Of a DNA stretch of 64,000 bases, positions 10,451-21,576 are shown piece after piece. Numbering within the stretch: position 1 is the stretch's first letter; every line of letters starts with the position of its first letter. The position numbers and the translations under genes are program-made. The notes under the pieces were generated by a model. The model was given only the letters and a program-made list of their open reading frames with translations, was not told where the DNA came from and ran no database searches. Origin of the DNA: Coniella vitis. Taxonomy: Eukaryota; Ascomycota; Sordariomycetes; Diaporthales; Schizoparmaceae. The stretch lies in the NCBI GenBank assembly GCA_011317545.1, contig WUJK01000003.1:558001-622000 (forward strand), read 5' to 3'.

Positions 10451-13314
10451 CCTGATTCCTGCAACGCGCGCTCTGTGTGATATCATCATCCATTAAAGGC
10501 CAAAGCTTCGAAGGAGCAGTTTGTGTAGCCTCGAGCTTGGCGCTGGGGTTATCGCAAAGGACAGCGGCGTAGACGGAATTGCGCTTGATCATTGCTGGAG
10601 AACAGGAAGAAAGAAGCATGTGATACCCCATTGCCACTATAGCTGTAGTTGAGCAGCATGTACTTTTGTGTGCCTTTGCTATTTACGTGGCGCCATCTGC
10701 ACCCTCGCTGTTGGGCTGTCCCCTTTCTTGGTTTGATATGGAGGGTCATTATTGGTCTGCGCTAGTCTTTTTGGTGTTTACATCATCAGGAGAACCATAG
10801 AGGAGCATCTCCCGAGTCTTACAACGGGTTGATATGGGACCTGGGACCTTAGTGATAGAATCAAAATCGAAACGATAGATCCTTCAATTACCTCAAAGGG
10901 TAGAGGATTGCTGTCCATTTTGGCGTCGATGATGCATTGCTCTCTCTTTCTCTCCCTCGGTGCAAATACGTTGAATCGTTTGGCAACACGTTGGAGGGAG
11001 TACCTATCCGTACATACCTTACAGTCGAAATCTCTGTGTACAAGATGCGGACGACTATGTACGTCCTGGATCCCATTTGACGAGCAAATTACAATGCCAA
11101 ATTTTCGAGGAGATATGCCCCTGATATGCAAATATGTGGCCCTTTTTATTTTTAGTGCGAAAATGCCGTCTCGAGATTTACTTTGCGACAAACCATAACG
11201 CCGAGGTAGGCGTTTATCCTATTTATCCTTGCCGTTGCTTTGGTATCGTAGCCAGTCGCTCAGCTCACAACCCCGAAATCTTACATACATAGGAGCAGAC
11301 GAGGAGCCAAGCATCTCGAACATACCAGTCGTCGGTTACCTTGACTCGACCATTCCGCAACTGCTACTACTAAGTAACTGCAGCCTGTCATGCCAAAGTG
11401 GAGGAACAGAGCGCTGTCCAGTGTAGCGGCGCGACTTACTGATCATCTCGCATGACCCACTCAGGGAAAGGAATGCATCTGCTGTGCAGTAGTAACGATA
11501 CTACATGGGATGCATGCCTGTAAGCGCCCTGAGAATACATATTTTTCGTGGAATTGAAGCGCGTGGCTATGCTCAAAGCCACACTCACCACAAATCACAT
11601 AGTCAAAAGGTTGGGTGTTAGAGCAGCCTGACGCTGTTCCTCTTATCCGGAAACAGTACCATGGACCACAAGTACTAGGCACCACAACCTAGTGTCTTTG
11701 TCGAAACATGCGGTTTCACCGCTCTTGAATGCAAAGGAAGCAATAATAACCGGCCAAGGTGTATAAAGAGTCAATCAAACCTAAGAAGTTAACGCCTCCT
11801 TCACAAAGGGGTCATACCATAACACACGGTAGTCTGCAGACGCTCCAGAAAAATAACGAGCTTAGATGCTAGCCATGAATTAGCGGTCAATGCCAGGACC
11901 CGGACAAGAGGCTGAGAGCACAGATAGATGCGAGCATGGGCGGGTAATGAAGGATTGCCAGGCATATCTCCATATCGCTCTTTCGTGCCGCTTTTTCGCA
12001 CTGTTGGCTCCGGCGACAGGCTTTTGCCCAATTGGTGCCCGCAGCAAAGTGCTCAGACGGCTTCGAGAACAGAGGCTGCTTCCATACGATTGTCGACTCA
12101 GGACGTCCGAGCATTGTCCGGGATATCTAGTCCAGTTTGTTCCAGGGGTAGCTTGGACGATCGGAAACGCCGCGTACAGAAGCAAAGCTGGAGCTTGCGG
12201 CCAAAGCTGGCCTGTGCCTTGCTGTGTTGGCAGCAGTTGCTGAGGGTGGTGTCGTAACCGGGATAACTGCGACGGGAGCTTTCCCAGAGCTGTATACGTA
12301 CGTACAAGTACAGAAGGATGGATATCCTACTCCTTGATAGATGGCATAATACTAGTATTAGTATGAGGATCTTGTTCCTTGTCTAATCACGCATCGTTGA
12401 CCAAGAGGCGGGTCTCAGGGTTGCGCAAACCGCCTCGCCGTGAGCAAGGCTGGAAGGTTGAAGAGCGCGATACGAAGTCGATGGGTGCTGCTTGCCGTGT
12501 CTGCTCGAGTCAGTAGAGTGAAATCCCAAGTTTAATGTCGCTGTGCTGAGAAAAGACTACAACATGCAGGGAGAAACTAAAAAGCAGAGACTTGTGGTTG
12601 CTTGTGGCCGATGGTGCCGACCGTTGCAACTCACCGCCTTCTGCTTCAAGACCTCAATCATTGCTGCTTGAGGGCAAAGGTTTATCGTATCAGGACAGAC
12701 GGGGGTACTCTACATAGTATGTATCGGGCCATGTAACCATAAAACTACCTAAGGGATTATGTACTTAAGCTGCGTCATTGTCCCTGGAAAGCGCCGCTGA
12801 ACTTTGGCGGTTTCGGAGGCTCCATTGTCCCTGCCTACCTAGTCGGTACATGCTGAAACGATTGCTATATACAGCAACCCTTGAATTGCCAGGGTTTATG
12901 TTTCATTGGTTTCTTGCTTACAGGGAGAACGATGTGGATGTAGATGATTGCTGGTTTTTAATACCTTGGATATGGTATCTTGCTATATGTAAATGTCGAG
13001 CGTTTTGCTGCTACCTAGAGATGTCCAAACCTTAGCTATAAGATCAGAGTAGCTTCTGAGTACTTGCAGATGGCCCCACAGAGGCAAGATGCATGTGGAG
13101 TGCTTTGGGAAGCAAGCGCCTTGCAGTTGCACTGAACCTGATTGACATACCTAAGTTGCGAGCCTCGTCAGCTGCTGAACCTATTACTATACGCTATTAA
13201 TTCAAAGTATATACATACTTCCAAGGTTCACAGTATATACATAGTAGCAATCACACCAGGCCCTGGCAAGCCCAACAGGTGGACTGTGGACTGCTGGGGC
13301 AGCTGGGCAGCTAC

Positions 13315-13339
13315 TACTATGTATACATAGTACATAGTA
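13315..13339. repeat. palindromic cluster of three TACATAGTA units
   Basis: 13315-13332 reads TACTATGTATACATAGTA, a perfect 18-bp palindrome made of two inverted 9-mers. A third unit (13331-13339) overlaps it. This is the densest example in the window of the dispersed 9-mer. Confidence 0.9.
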
Positions 13340-13808
13340 CAGACAGACCACAGGGCTTACTAGCAGAGATGCAAGTGGAGCAGCTCTCAATGACAGAAAA
13401 AAAAAGAGGAACAAGCATAGACTTTTTACTGGCTGCAAGCTAGCAGAAGCTGGGCTGTGGTGGGCCCACCTACAGTGTGCCCTTCAAGGGCCCCTGCTTG
13501 CTTGGTAGATAGCGTAGGGTACCTGGCAGTCCTGGCAAGCCCAGTACCTCAGCAAAGCTGGACATGGTTCACCTGGAAGGTCGTCCTCGGCCAGCCCTAG
13601 CACAAATTCATTTCAGAAGCACTGCCAGTTGCTTTGCTTTGATGCTGCCCCTTGGCACTAAGCGGGCCATCCGCCTGCTCTGCCACTGGCCGCTTCTCGT
13701 CAGAGGAGCACTTGTGAACCTCACCTCATGCAGCTGGTCCACCTGACCTGCTCTCCTATCTCTACTCGGAGTCTCTTAGACCACTGTCTGCCCCTGTCTT
13801 TTTGACTC

Positions 13809-13824
13809 TTTTTTTTTTTTTTTT
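13809..13824 (+). repeat. poly-T tract (16 T)
   Basis: Uninterrupted T run in the presumed promoter of the gene starting at 14563. Long dA:dT tracts commonly exclude nucleosomes in fungal promoters; that role is inferred here. Confidence 0.85.
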
Positions 13825-14562
13825 GGGATTCCTCTGTTCTTCTCCTCTGCTTGGGCTTGAACGCCAGCTCTCGAATCGTGCACCCCTCGCTGGCTTCTCA
13901 ACCTGCGGTGCAAAGGCTCAACCTTACTATAGCTAAACGTCCCCTCCCTCTCATCCCATTAGTCAGGCTGTCAGGTGCCGGAACTGTACATCATTTCAAG
14001 CTTAGCTTGTCTCCCGCCACCTGCTTCCGTCTCACTCGACAGGCCGTATTGTTGAGCTGGCGCAGCAGGTCGTCCACAGAGACTGCACTAGCGGCATCTC
14101 CTTCTTTCATAATAACCACTCTTGCCTAGATTCGATTCGAACCGGACGTGCTCTTTCTCCTTGTCAGCTCCCGTTCCACCATCTTTCTGCTCGCCTTCGA
14201 AACATCTCCTGTCACATCGCAAGTTTTTAGCTGCCAACTCTGCCATATTCGACAGCTCGTTATCCCTCCAACCAAAGTCCCGACTTGCCACTTGCTCCAG
14301 AGCTGCGAGAGGCGGATGCGCCAGCTTCACTGCCTCTCGCTAGGACTTGTTTCACAGTCATTGCTGCACTACTCGCAGCCACTCTGCCGTCATCTTCCAG
14401 TACAATCGCAATCCTTATCGACAAGAGCTACAGCCCACTGTCTTATCCTCTCCCGGCCAGCGTTAGGAGCCCTCGATCCCCGCCTGCATTTCGAAGGATA
14501 TAGCCTCGTATTTTCTATTCGTGTCTCACACCTCGCATGGTGAACTCAGCACAGCCGTCAAG

Positions 14563-16228
14563 ATGCCTCCGAGATCTCATCTGACCTCTTCTTTCTCCAT
14601 CACCGATACCAACAATGAGGTCGTCTGTCCTCTGCACAACCAGGATGGTTCCAGCTGCCGGAAACGGTGTCTTGGTGTATGTTCCTAATCTGATCTTTCC
14701 CTCCCGCCTTCCAATCGCCGTCATGCTCTTCGGGATACCCATTTCAGCAGGTCCGGCTCGAGTCCTTGTGTAGCCGGGCAACTCAAAGGCGGGATTGTTG
14801 GAATTGCAAGGCTTACCTCTCTAACCGAGCTTGACACATTTGTACTAACAGATTCTCTGCATAATAGGAAAAAAGATATCGCTCCATGCAGGAGCACATC
14901 AGGCGGGCGCATCCAGAGCACTATATAGCAAAATTGCCCGCCACTGAAGAGAGTTTTTTACTCATGATCAACACGCCCCCGAACGAGCGTCCGCAGAACT
15001 CCCAGGTGCCTACTGCAAACAATGCATCCACCCACCACACCAAGCTCTATGCACCAGACCGCATTGGTTTCTATCAAGGCGATTACAGTAACCCTGGTAC
15101 TCCGCGCATATTTGACGAGTATCCTGGAGCTATGCTCCCTGCGGCAACAAACGCTGCAGCAGCATTAGCATCTTTGCACAATTACAAATCTGGCTCAGAT
15201 TGGGATGGTGAAGGCGTAAGTCCTCCACTTATGGTCAATTGCGTCCAGCTCTGGAGCACAGGTTGTACTGACACTATCACAGGACTCAATTTCAGATACA
15301 GAGAGAGATCGAAGACTGAGATCTTCTGTGGAACTGCCTCCCATACATATCAATAACTCCGATATTACTAGCGATCCGTTCCCAGGACTGCATTCAGGAA
15401 GGAACAGAGACCCTCTTCCTTCAATGATCGCATCATCACCTCCTGGCAGATCCTCAACTCTGCCGCCTCTGCAGAGATCCCTTGGGCCCCACCGGTCGCG
15501 CAAACAGTCTGTATCGAAGAGAGCCAAAGATGCGCCACATAGTAAACAACGATCGCGAGACGCAAAAGAATGGGTGAAGCGAGGTAAGATTGATATTGCT
15601 GGGGACCTTTTGCGACCAATAAGCGGATACGACCGGCCACGGCCATATTCCGCAGAGCCATCTTCACGTTCACCGTGGGATGATTTGCTTGATGCAGCAA
15701 CTTCTGTTGCGGAGGAGGACATGATTGAGGATCGAACACCAGTAAGTCTGCTATAAAGTTGCCCGCCCGTGTTCAGACTCGAAGCTGACCGAACAGCTCC
15801 AGATGCCTCAGTCGCCTGTTTCCATACAGCGTGCCTCACTACCTCCCTTTTCCCACCAACAATTTAGTCACTCTACGTACCAGGCTTCGCCCTTGCAGCA
15901 GGCCCTCACGCCTCCAACCTATGCTCAAGAGGCTCCTGAGCCCTTCCCATCCGTGGAGAGCGGCGAGAGTGCAGAGAACTACCGCATGGGTGCTCACGGT
16001 TTGACAGATTCTTCGCCCAGCTATTCTTCGCAGAATACCCAGATCTACTGCGCCGCCTGCCAAAATGTGTCGCTGCTTCGAGACTCGTACGCTTGCACAG
16101 AATGTATCTGTGGTCTATGTTCCACATGTGTGGAAATCCTAATGGCAGAACAGGGCGCAAAGAGAAAATGCCCGCGATGTGCCACGATTGGCGGCCGGTT
16201 CAAGCCCTTCCAACTCGACATCCGGTGA
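14563..16228 (+). CDS. RING-like zinc-finger protein, conserved in fungi, 450 aa
   Basis: Four exons join in frame: 14563-14676, 14868-15215, 15283-15741 and 15797-16228. The last acceptor is ambiguous by two codons (15797 or 15803). The N-terminus has a zinc-finger-like block with Cys22, Cys32, Cys36, His48 and His53 (VCPLH, RKRC, MQEHIRRAHPEHY). A long Ser/Pro-rich, probably disordered middle follows. The C-terminal 60 residues carry paired cysteines (YCAAC, CTECICGLCSTC, KCPRC) and end FKPFQLDIR, which matches proteins usually annotated as RING zinc-finger-like in filamentous fungi. A ubiquitin-ligase or scaffold role is possible but unproven, since the His of a classical C3HC4 RING is not evident. 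The N-terminal finger with HPEHY is also a trait of this family. It converges on the lyase gene. Confidence 0.88.
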
Positions 16229-17071
16229 CAAAATCCACGACGGTGTCCGGGTTCCGCAATCCTTTTCCCCTGGACTCTTCACCGACTTTATTGAACTTTC
16301 TGGTTATGTGTATTGTTTCTTTTTCATTGTTGACAATTGTTTCTGTCCTTGCGTGACCTGAGCATCAAAGAGACGGCGTTACTCCTTTTTTTTTTCTTGC
16401 CCAAAGGATTCGATACAAGACGGCCTCATTTTGCGGAGTTTGCGCCCTAGACAGGGTTCTATGCTGATTAATACCTTTACAGCTTGTTCATGCTTTTACT
16501 GCCGTTATCTAGGGTCTGGGAATTCTGGCAAATGCGGAGTTTACTGCCTTTTCTTATTTTTCTTGTCATTGTTTTCTTCAAAACGTATGCACTGAGAACC
16601 AGTTTCTAGTCTCTTGCCTCTGGTACACCCCGGAGCGGCTCTTCTGCTTCGCATCTTCATACAAGGTTCTCGGGGGCTATATCAACTGCTTTTCTTACCT
16701 TCTTTTGGATACGGAGGGATTGTTTGACTTTGTCAAAATCAGCCGGGTATGTCGCAAGTCGCTTCCCGTGCAAGACTGGATCGAAGCTTGACTCACAGTG
16801 TTCATTTGCGCACCAATATCAATATGCTTCACGATCGATTTAATTTTTACAATGATTATAGATTTTCAGTGTGGAAAATTCGACTTGCTATTGCTCGCGG
16901 CGAGCCATAATGACATGCGCATTGATCGTGATTGTGATCGGGAACGGGACAAGGGGTCAGAATTCATACTGAGGCACAGATCTAAACAAATATGATTTCG
17001 GTCTTTGTAAAAGGACCATCACCGGCAATTCTGCAGCATATATACTGTATAGGTACTCTAGAAGCACTCCC
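16229..17071. other. convergent intergenic region, RING-like / lyase
   Basis: About 0.84 kb between two converging genes, AT-richer than the flanks, with a short T-run near 16387. No gene, RNA or repeat was seen; it should hold both 3' UTRs. Confidence 0.6.
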
Positions 17072-18159
17072 TTATTCTGGCTCCTGTCCTTTCCACTTGT
17101 CCTCTATGGCCTCAATGTTAAAGCCACAACTGCGTGCTCTCTGTACCGTTGCCTTGGCCTTCCCAACCACCGGCGCGTCAATCATCTTGCCGTCAAGTGT
17201 CCACGCCCCTCTGCCAGCCTCGCCTGTCCTGTCACCTATGCTCGCCTTTCTGTTCGCAATAACCACTCGCACACTCCACTCAACCTCTTGCTCGCTAGGG
17301 GCAAATGCTTGTTGGACAACGCTGACTTGAGTCGGGTGAATGCATTGCTTGCCGTTAAAGCCCATGCCCTTGCCATCCGTACACTCCTCTAGAAGGCGCT
17401 CGTGACCCTCGGGTCCACGGTACGTGGTGCAAACCAGGTCGATGGCCGATTCAAGGTTGAAAGCACGAGCGTGCGTTACAATGGCCGAGCGCGCATAGAG
17501 GAACTCCTTGAGGGATGGTGTGCGCGTCAAGCTCAAGTCGAGGCTAAAATCTTCGGCGGCAAAAATGAGGCCAGCGAGATTGATAGAGGAGCTAGCACCT
17601 GCTTTGCAGATCTCGGAGAGGTTCAGGATGGAGATGGCGGACTCTATGAGCGCAAGGAGCTTGAAGGGCTTGCTCGCCGCGCCGTTGTTGCTGTCGTAGC
17701 GCTCGGGGGCAGTCTTCGCGAGCACATCGGCAACGTGTTTCAGGTCGCTGGCAGAGTTGACCTTTGGGATGACAATGGTGTCTAAATTGGACACGCGGCC
17801 GAGGGTATCGAGGTCAGCGTCGACAAAGGTGGTTCCGACGGCGTTGATTCGAGCTGCGCACTCTGTGAAAGCGACTTTGGCCCCGACATAAGAATCTCGG
17901 CTGAGGCCAGTGAGATGCCGGGCGAGGGCGAACCGGGCGTTGGCCTTCTCGTGGGGTGCGACTGAGTCTTCCAGGTCGTAGGTGACGTTGTCCGAAATGA
18001 GAGAGACGGACTTGGAGAGCATTTTGGGCGAGGAGGCAGGGACTGGTCAACATGGCATATTAATGAGTAAATTGATGCGTATCAAGATAGTTGGTATCAT
18101 GCTGGCTTGCCGTAGAGCAGAGCCCTCCGCAGGACAGCTGCGGATGCTGGTACAGACAT
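17072..18159 (-). CDS. CitE/CLYBL-like lyase (HpcH/HpaI aldolase family), 339 aa
   Basis: Two exons: 18159-18111 and 18042-17072. The family signature is clear: RRALLYVPASSPKML (11-25), TYDLEDSV (37-44, acidic metal ligands), VIPKVNS, LLALIESA (Glu ligand), FAAEDFSLDL and KQCIHPTQV. These enzymes cleave citramalyl-, malyl- or citryl-CoA-type substrates with Mg2+; the animal homologue CLYBL is mitochondrial and removes citramalyl-CoA. The short N-terminus (MSVPASAAVLRRALLY) lacks acidic residues and could be a weak mitochondrial signal, which is inference. The first intron needs a GC donor (TACG|GCAAGC) because no GT is available in a position that keeps VPASSPKML in frame. It diverges from TVP23 across 673 bp. 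Confidence 0.9.
18043..18110 (-). other. non-canonical GC-AG intron of the lyase gene
   Basis: This 68-nt intron has donor GCAAGC and acceptor GACCAG on the minus strand. It joins TAC-G to TC-CCT, giving YVPASSP, the family consensus. No GT donor near the junction would keep this frame. Confidence 0.8.
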
Positions 18160-18832
18160 GTTGATTTCTGGATCGGGGAGAGGGGAAATGGTTGTTGCTC
18201 CTTGTCTCTATTATGTTAACATTCGCGCGAGGCTGTATAAATGTATTCAAGCCCTTGATAAACCCGCCGTTCGACTTTAGAGTGGGCTGTAAAGCGCTGA
18301 GCTATCTCGCTGTCTATATGTACAATTCGGCAATTCATACCGGACGTTTTTAAGTGCTATGTAGCACCCTGTCTTAATTGACACCCCAGCTTTCTAGGGA
18401 CGCCATGCGCTCCTGCCTCCGCAGCTCTTAAGCCAACCCTGCGCCCTTGAAAGCTACCCCTGGGCAGAATCGATAGATAGGCCCTTGTACTATGTACTAT
18501 GTGACCATAAGAGTATCATAGTAGTGAGCCAAACACAGTGAAATCCTGGCCTTCTCAGTACTGTAACACCGTAGCGCGAATCTCAATTCTGCCACATCAG
18601 CCTCGACCGCGCCGCGCATTGATTGATCGTACGTAAGCCTAGGGATTGCACCAAACCAAAGAAACGACGTATCCTGGCTTTTGACACCTGTTGCAAAGCA
18701 TCACGAGCGACGTGAAGTCTGCGCATTCAACACGGAGAACACGAGCGAGTATTGATTGCCCTTTCGCCAAAGGGAGCACGATCCAGCGATTTCGAGGGAG
18801 AGGACAACTTGTCACATTTCCTCAACGCTGCG
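18160..18832. promoter_or_regulatory. divergent promoter region, lyase / TVP23
   Basis: Shared upstream region of two diverging genes. It contains one exact 9-mer TACTATGTA at 18488-18496 with a second partial copy immediately after it. No other known operator can be assigned by eye. Confidence 0.5.
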
Positions 18833-19816
18833 ATGGACTCGCAAGCCACGCCTGCGCCGGGCTCGTTGAGCTGGAGGTTGAGCTCGCATCCTATCACGCT
18901 TCTGACCTTTTTGTCTTTTCGCGTTTGTAAGTTTGGATTGCAGAATGAGGGGTTTTTTTATTGGTTTTTTCTTTTTCTTTTGGAGACCTTGCTAGGAAAA
19001 GAGCTGACCATGCCACTTCTTCGCAGCAAGTCTTCTAGTCTATCTCTTTGGCCTGCTCTTCACCAAGAACCTGTACGTCTGGCGCCTCCTCTCCCATCTC
19101 TTCTTCCGTGCTCCACGCGAATCTAGCAAGACAAATGTTGGCAAGCAAAGTGACACAACTAACATCCCTTCATTTGAAAAAACAGCGTCCTTGTTTTCAT
19201 CATCACCATCCTCCTCCTCGCCGCCGACTTTTACTATCTCAAGAACATTGCTGGGCGCCGCCTCGTCGGCCTGCGCTGGTGGAACGAGGTCGACCCCTCG
19301 AGCGGCGACTCCAAGTGGGTGTTTGAGAGCAGCGAGCCCGGCACAAAGACCGTCAACCCCACCGACAGCCGCTTCTTTTGGCTTGCAAACTATGTCCAGC
19401 CGCTGTTTTGGGTCGCGTTGGCAGTGCTGGCGCTGGTGCGCTTCATGTTTATTTGGCTGCCACTTGTTGGTAAGTTATATGTTCCAGAAGAAGAAGAAGA
19501 GGTAGACCAGGAAAGAAAGAAGGATGTTGCAGAATTCACAATCGGGGAAACCGTGACAAAGGGAGAGGGAGAGGGACAGTGCGAGGAATTGATACTCGTT
19601 CTTCCTTCACAAAGCCGACAATACACAAAAACCTAGTTACTGACAATTTTGCCAACAGCAATCGCTATGGCCTTAACCATCACAAACTCACTCGCATTCT
19701 CTCGCTGCGACAGATTCAGCCAGGCCTCCAATATTGCCGGAGGCGCATTCTCAGCAACTGGCCTTGCTGGTAACTTGGCCAGCGGCATGGTTAGCAGGCT
19801 GTTCACCCGCAGCTAA
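18833..19816 (+). CDS. TVP23: Golgi membrane protein Tvp23, 193 aa
   Basis: Four exons join in frame: 18833-18926, 19027-19072, 19186-19469 and 19659-19816, all with GT-AG introns. The protein shows the Tvp23/FAM18 layout: a short N-terminus, SSHPITLLTFLSFRV, a second membrane segment (SSLLVYLFGLLFTKNL), a third (VLVFIITILLLAADFYYLKN), then the conserved cytosolic block AGRRLVGLRWWNEVD with PTDSRFFWLANY, and a fourth segment (PLFWVALAVLALVRF). It ends with ASNIAGGAFSATGLAGNLAS, as in its fungal relatives. Length is as expected for the family. Tvp23 is a multi-pass protein of late Golgi vesicles that supports vesicle traffic, with Yip-family partners. The second exon is only 46 nt. An in-frame ATG farther upstream (18752) exists, but the 18833 start gives the usual family N-terminus. 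Confidence 0.95.
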
Positions 19817-21576
19817 TCAGCTGTTGCAAAGCGTTCTCAAGAGATATTGGTGTTCGAACGCGCAGATACGCTTAACAAGGCTGTTTGCATAGCACTACCG
19901 CGTGTCTGTTGAGTTGGTGGTCCCTTAGGTCGCAGTGGCGTTTAACGGGGTGTTAGGCAGGGAAAGGGAAAATGATGCGTGTCTTTATATATCCCAAGTC
20001 TCATCTTTGAAAGTGATTCATTATTAGCGGACACCCTGATGGAGTGTTCTTGGAGGTGAGGTCCTTGGTCTCATCACATGACTAGGCCTATATCAAATTA
20101 GGGCTTTGTCTACAACACCAGGTCTGTTAAACGCGATATGGCAAACCAAATGGTCCTCAAAATTTCCCGAATAACTTCTTTTTTTACCCTTATTTCTTGG
20201 TGTTTTCTTACAGAAGGTTTGAAAACAAGATCATTAAACGGATACTAGCATGTGTTTTCCAATGACATATCCAGTTGAAGGGAAACCTAACAACGTGACC
20301 GTGGCAGAAGCCTGCAAGAACAGCCTATATCTAGCAAACGTGATAAGAGAAATCACGGGTTCAACGCGATATGATATCCAACAATAATTCTAAAGAAGTC
20401 CTTGGTCTCTGCTCTGCTTCTGGCTGAAATGTACTCACATTCACCATAACTTTGCTTCCACTCAGCAAACAGTACCAAGATATTGTGCTTGGTGACCACC
20501 AATTGAGTGCAGTTCGCGGCCAGATACACCATATTTACTGCATTTCCAAGTAGGAACTGGTCACTAAGGTCCTCTATCGACATATTCCTTTGAGCCATAT
20601 AGATCTCAAGATTTAGTGTTGATAGTCCAAGGATGAGGTTGATACAGAATGTTCAAGTGTGGTGCTGGGGATTTGGCTTGGAGCCAATGCTACCATATCC
20701 TGCTCACGGCAGTTGAATACGTCAAGATGTTTGACTCTGTATCTCGACTTTGGTCTCATCTGTGACGGCCGTCGCTAGCAGGTTTGATAGACTGCAACAT
20801 TGATTTGGTTTAGACAAGGCTTCCAAGCAGGATTGTCGATTGACAGCTTTCAACCGCCCCGTCCGATTATTGGATGGCTGTATTTACGCCACCGAAGACG
20901 TATGCGGTCTGCTTGTTGTCTGAAGTGCTATAATACAGGCAACTAGTCTCGGCCAGCTTTGCCGTGGGCCTCGTAAGTGGCGACAAAACATCAAACGAAG
21001 CCTCACAGAGCTCTTGCTCTGCGTCACCAGCAGCAGGAGACCTTGTGGAACCTCGTGGGCGTTGCTGACGAAGCGAGTGCCTACTCAACCCCGACACGCT
21101 GAGCGATGGCGGCTGCGGTTTATGCCGCGGTTGCGCGGTCTGTCGTGAATGATAATCTTGGTAGACTGTTGCTACCTGGTTGGTGGTATCGTTATTGGGC
21201 GTGTACAGAACGAGGTATTGGCTCTGTGGTCGTGAGGCACACGCGTTGCCTGGGTACAAGTGCCTCCATGCATCGATCGATATGTATTCTGCAAGGTGTA
21301 TGTTCTCCGTTGGGCTCTTATATCCGAACTTGCTCAGTCACTGGACGGAGATACATAGTCACACGAAAATATTGGGAGATAAGTGAGTGATACCTGCGAA
21401 ATGGACACCGAAAGACAAAAGAATAGATAGCTCATTGGAGATTAAAAGATCATAAGATATTATTTTAGACGAGTGCATGAGCGACCTTGAGTCGTCAATT
21501 TGTATAGCACTTGTTGTTTTTATATAAATTCACCCCATAAAGGCGAACCTCTTTGCCAAGGTTCGACCAAATACGG
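19817..21576. other. convergent intergenic region, TVP23 / membrane sensor
   Basis: About 1.76 kb between converging genes. The part near 20.0-20.6 kb is AT-richer than average. No ORF with protein-like composition or family similarity, no RNA gene and no repeat could be supported. Confidence 0.55.

Larger units (their letters stand above)
10451..14562. other. 4.1 kb gene-poor region with 9-mer cluster
   Basis: No gene was recognised between the EF-hand gene and the RING-like gene. It contains five copies of the TACATAGTA/TACTATGTA 9-mer (12711, 13238, 13315, 13324, 13331), three of them overlapping or abutting, and a run of 16 T at 13809-13824. From about 13830 on the plus strand is pyrimidine-rich and without a convincing ORF, as expected of a fungal promoter and leader for the gene at 14563. 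Confidence 0.6.

Noticed and set aside
11880..12307. Five overlapping ORFs of 70-117 codons on both strands
   Set aside because: None resembles a protein family; the overlap in four frames shows a chance stop-poor patch.
14131..14143. Sequence GGTTCGAATCG on the minus strand, similar to a tRNA B box
   Set aside because: No A box, acceptor-stem pairing or cloverleaf could be built around it.
17402..17785. Antisense ORF of 127 codons within the lyase gene
   Set aside because: It is the shadow of a GC-rich coding exon; codon pattern and motifs belong to the minus strand.
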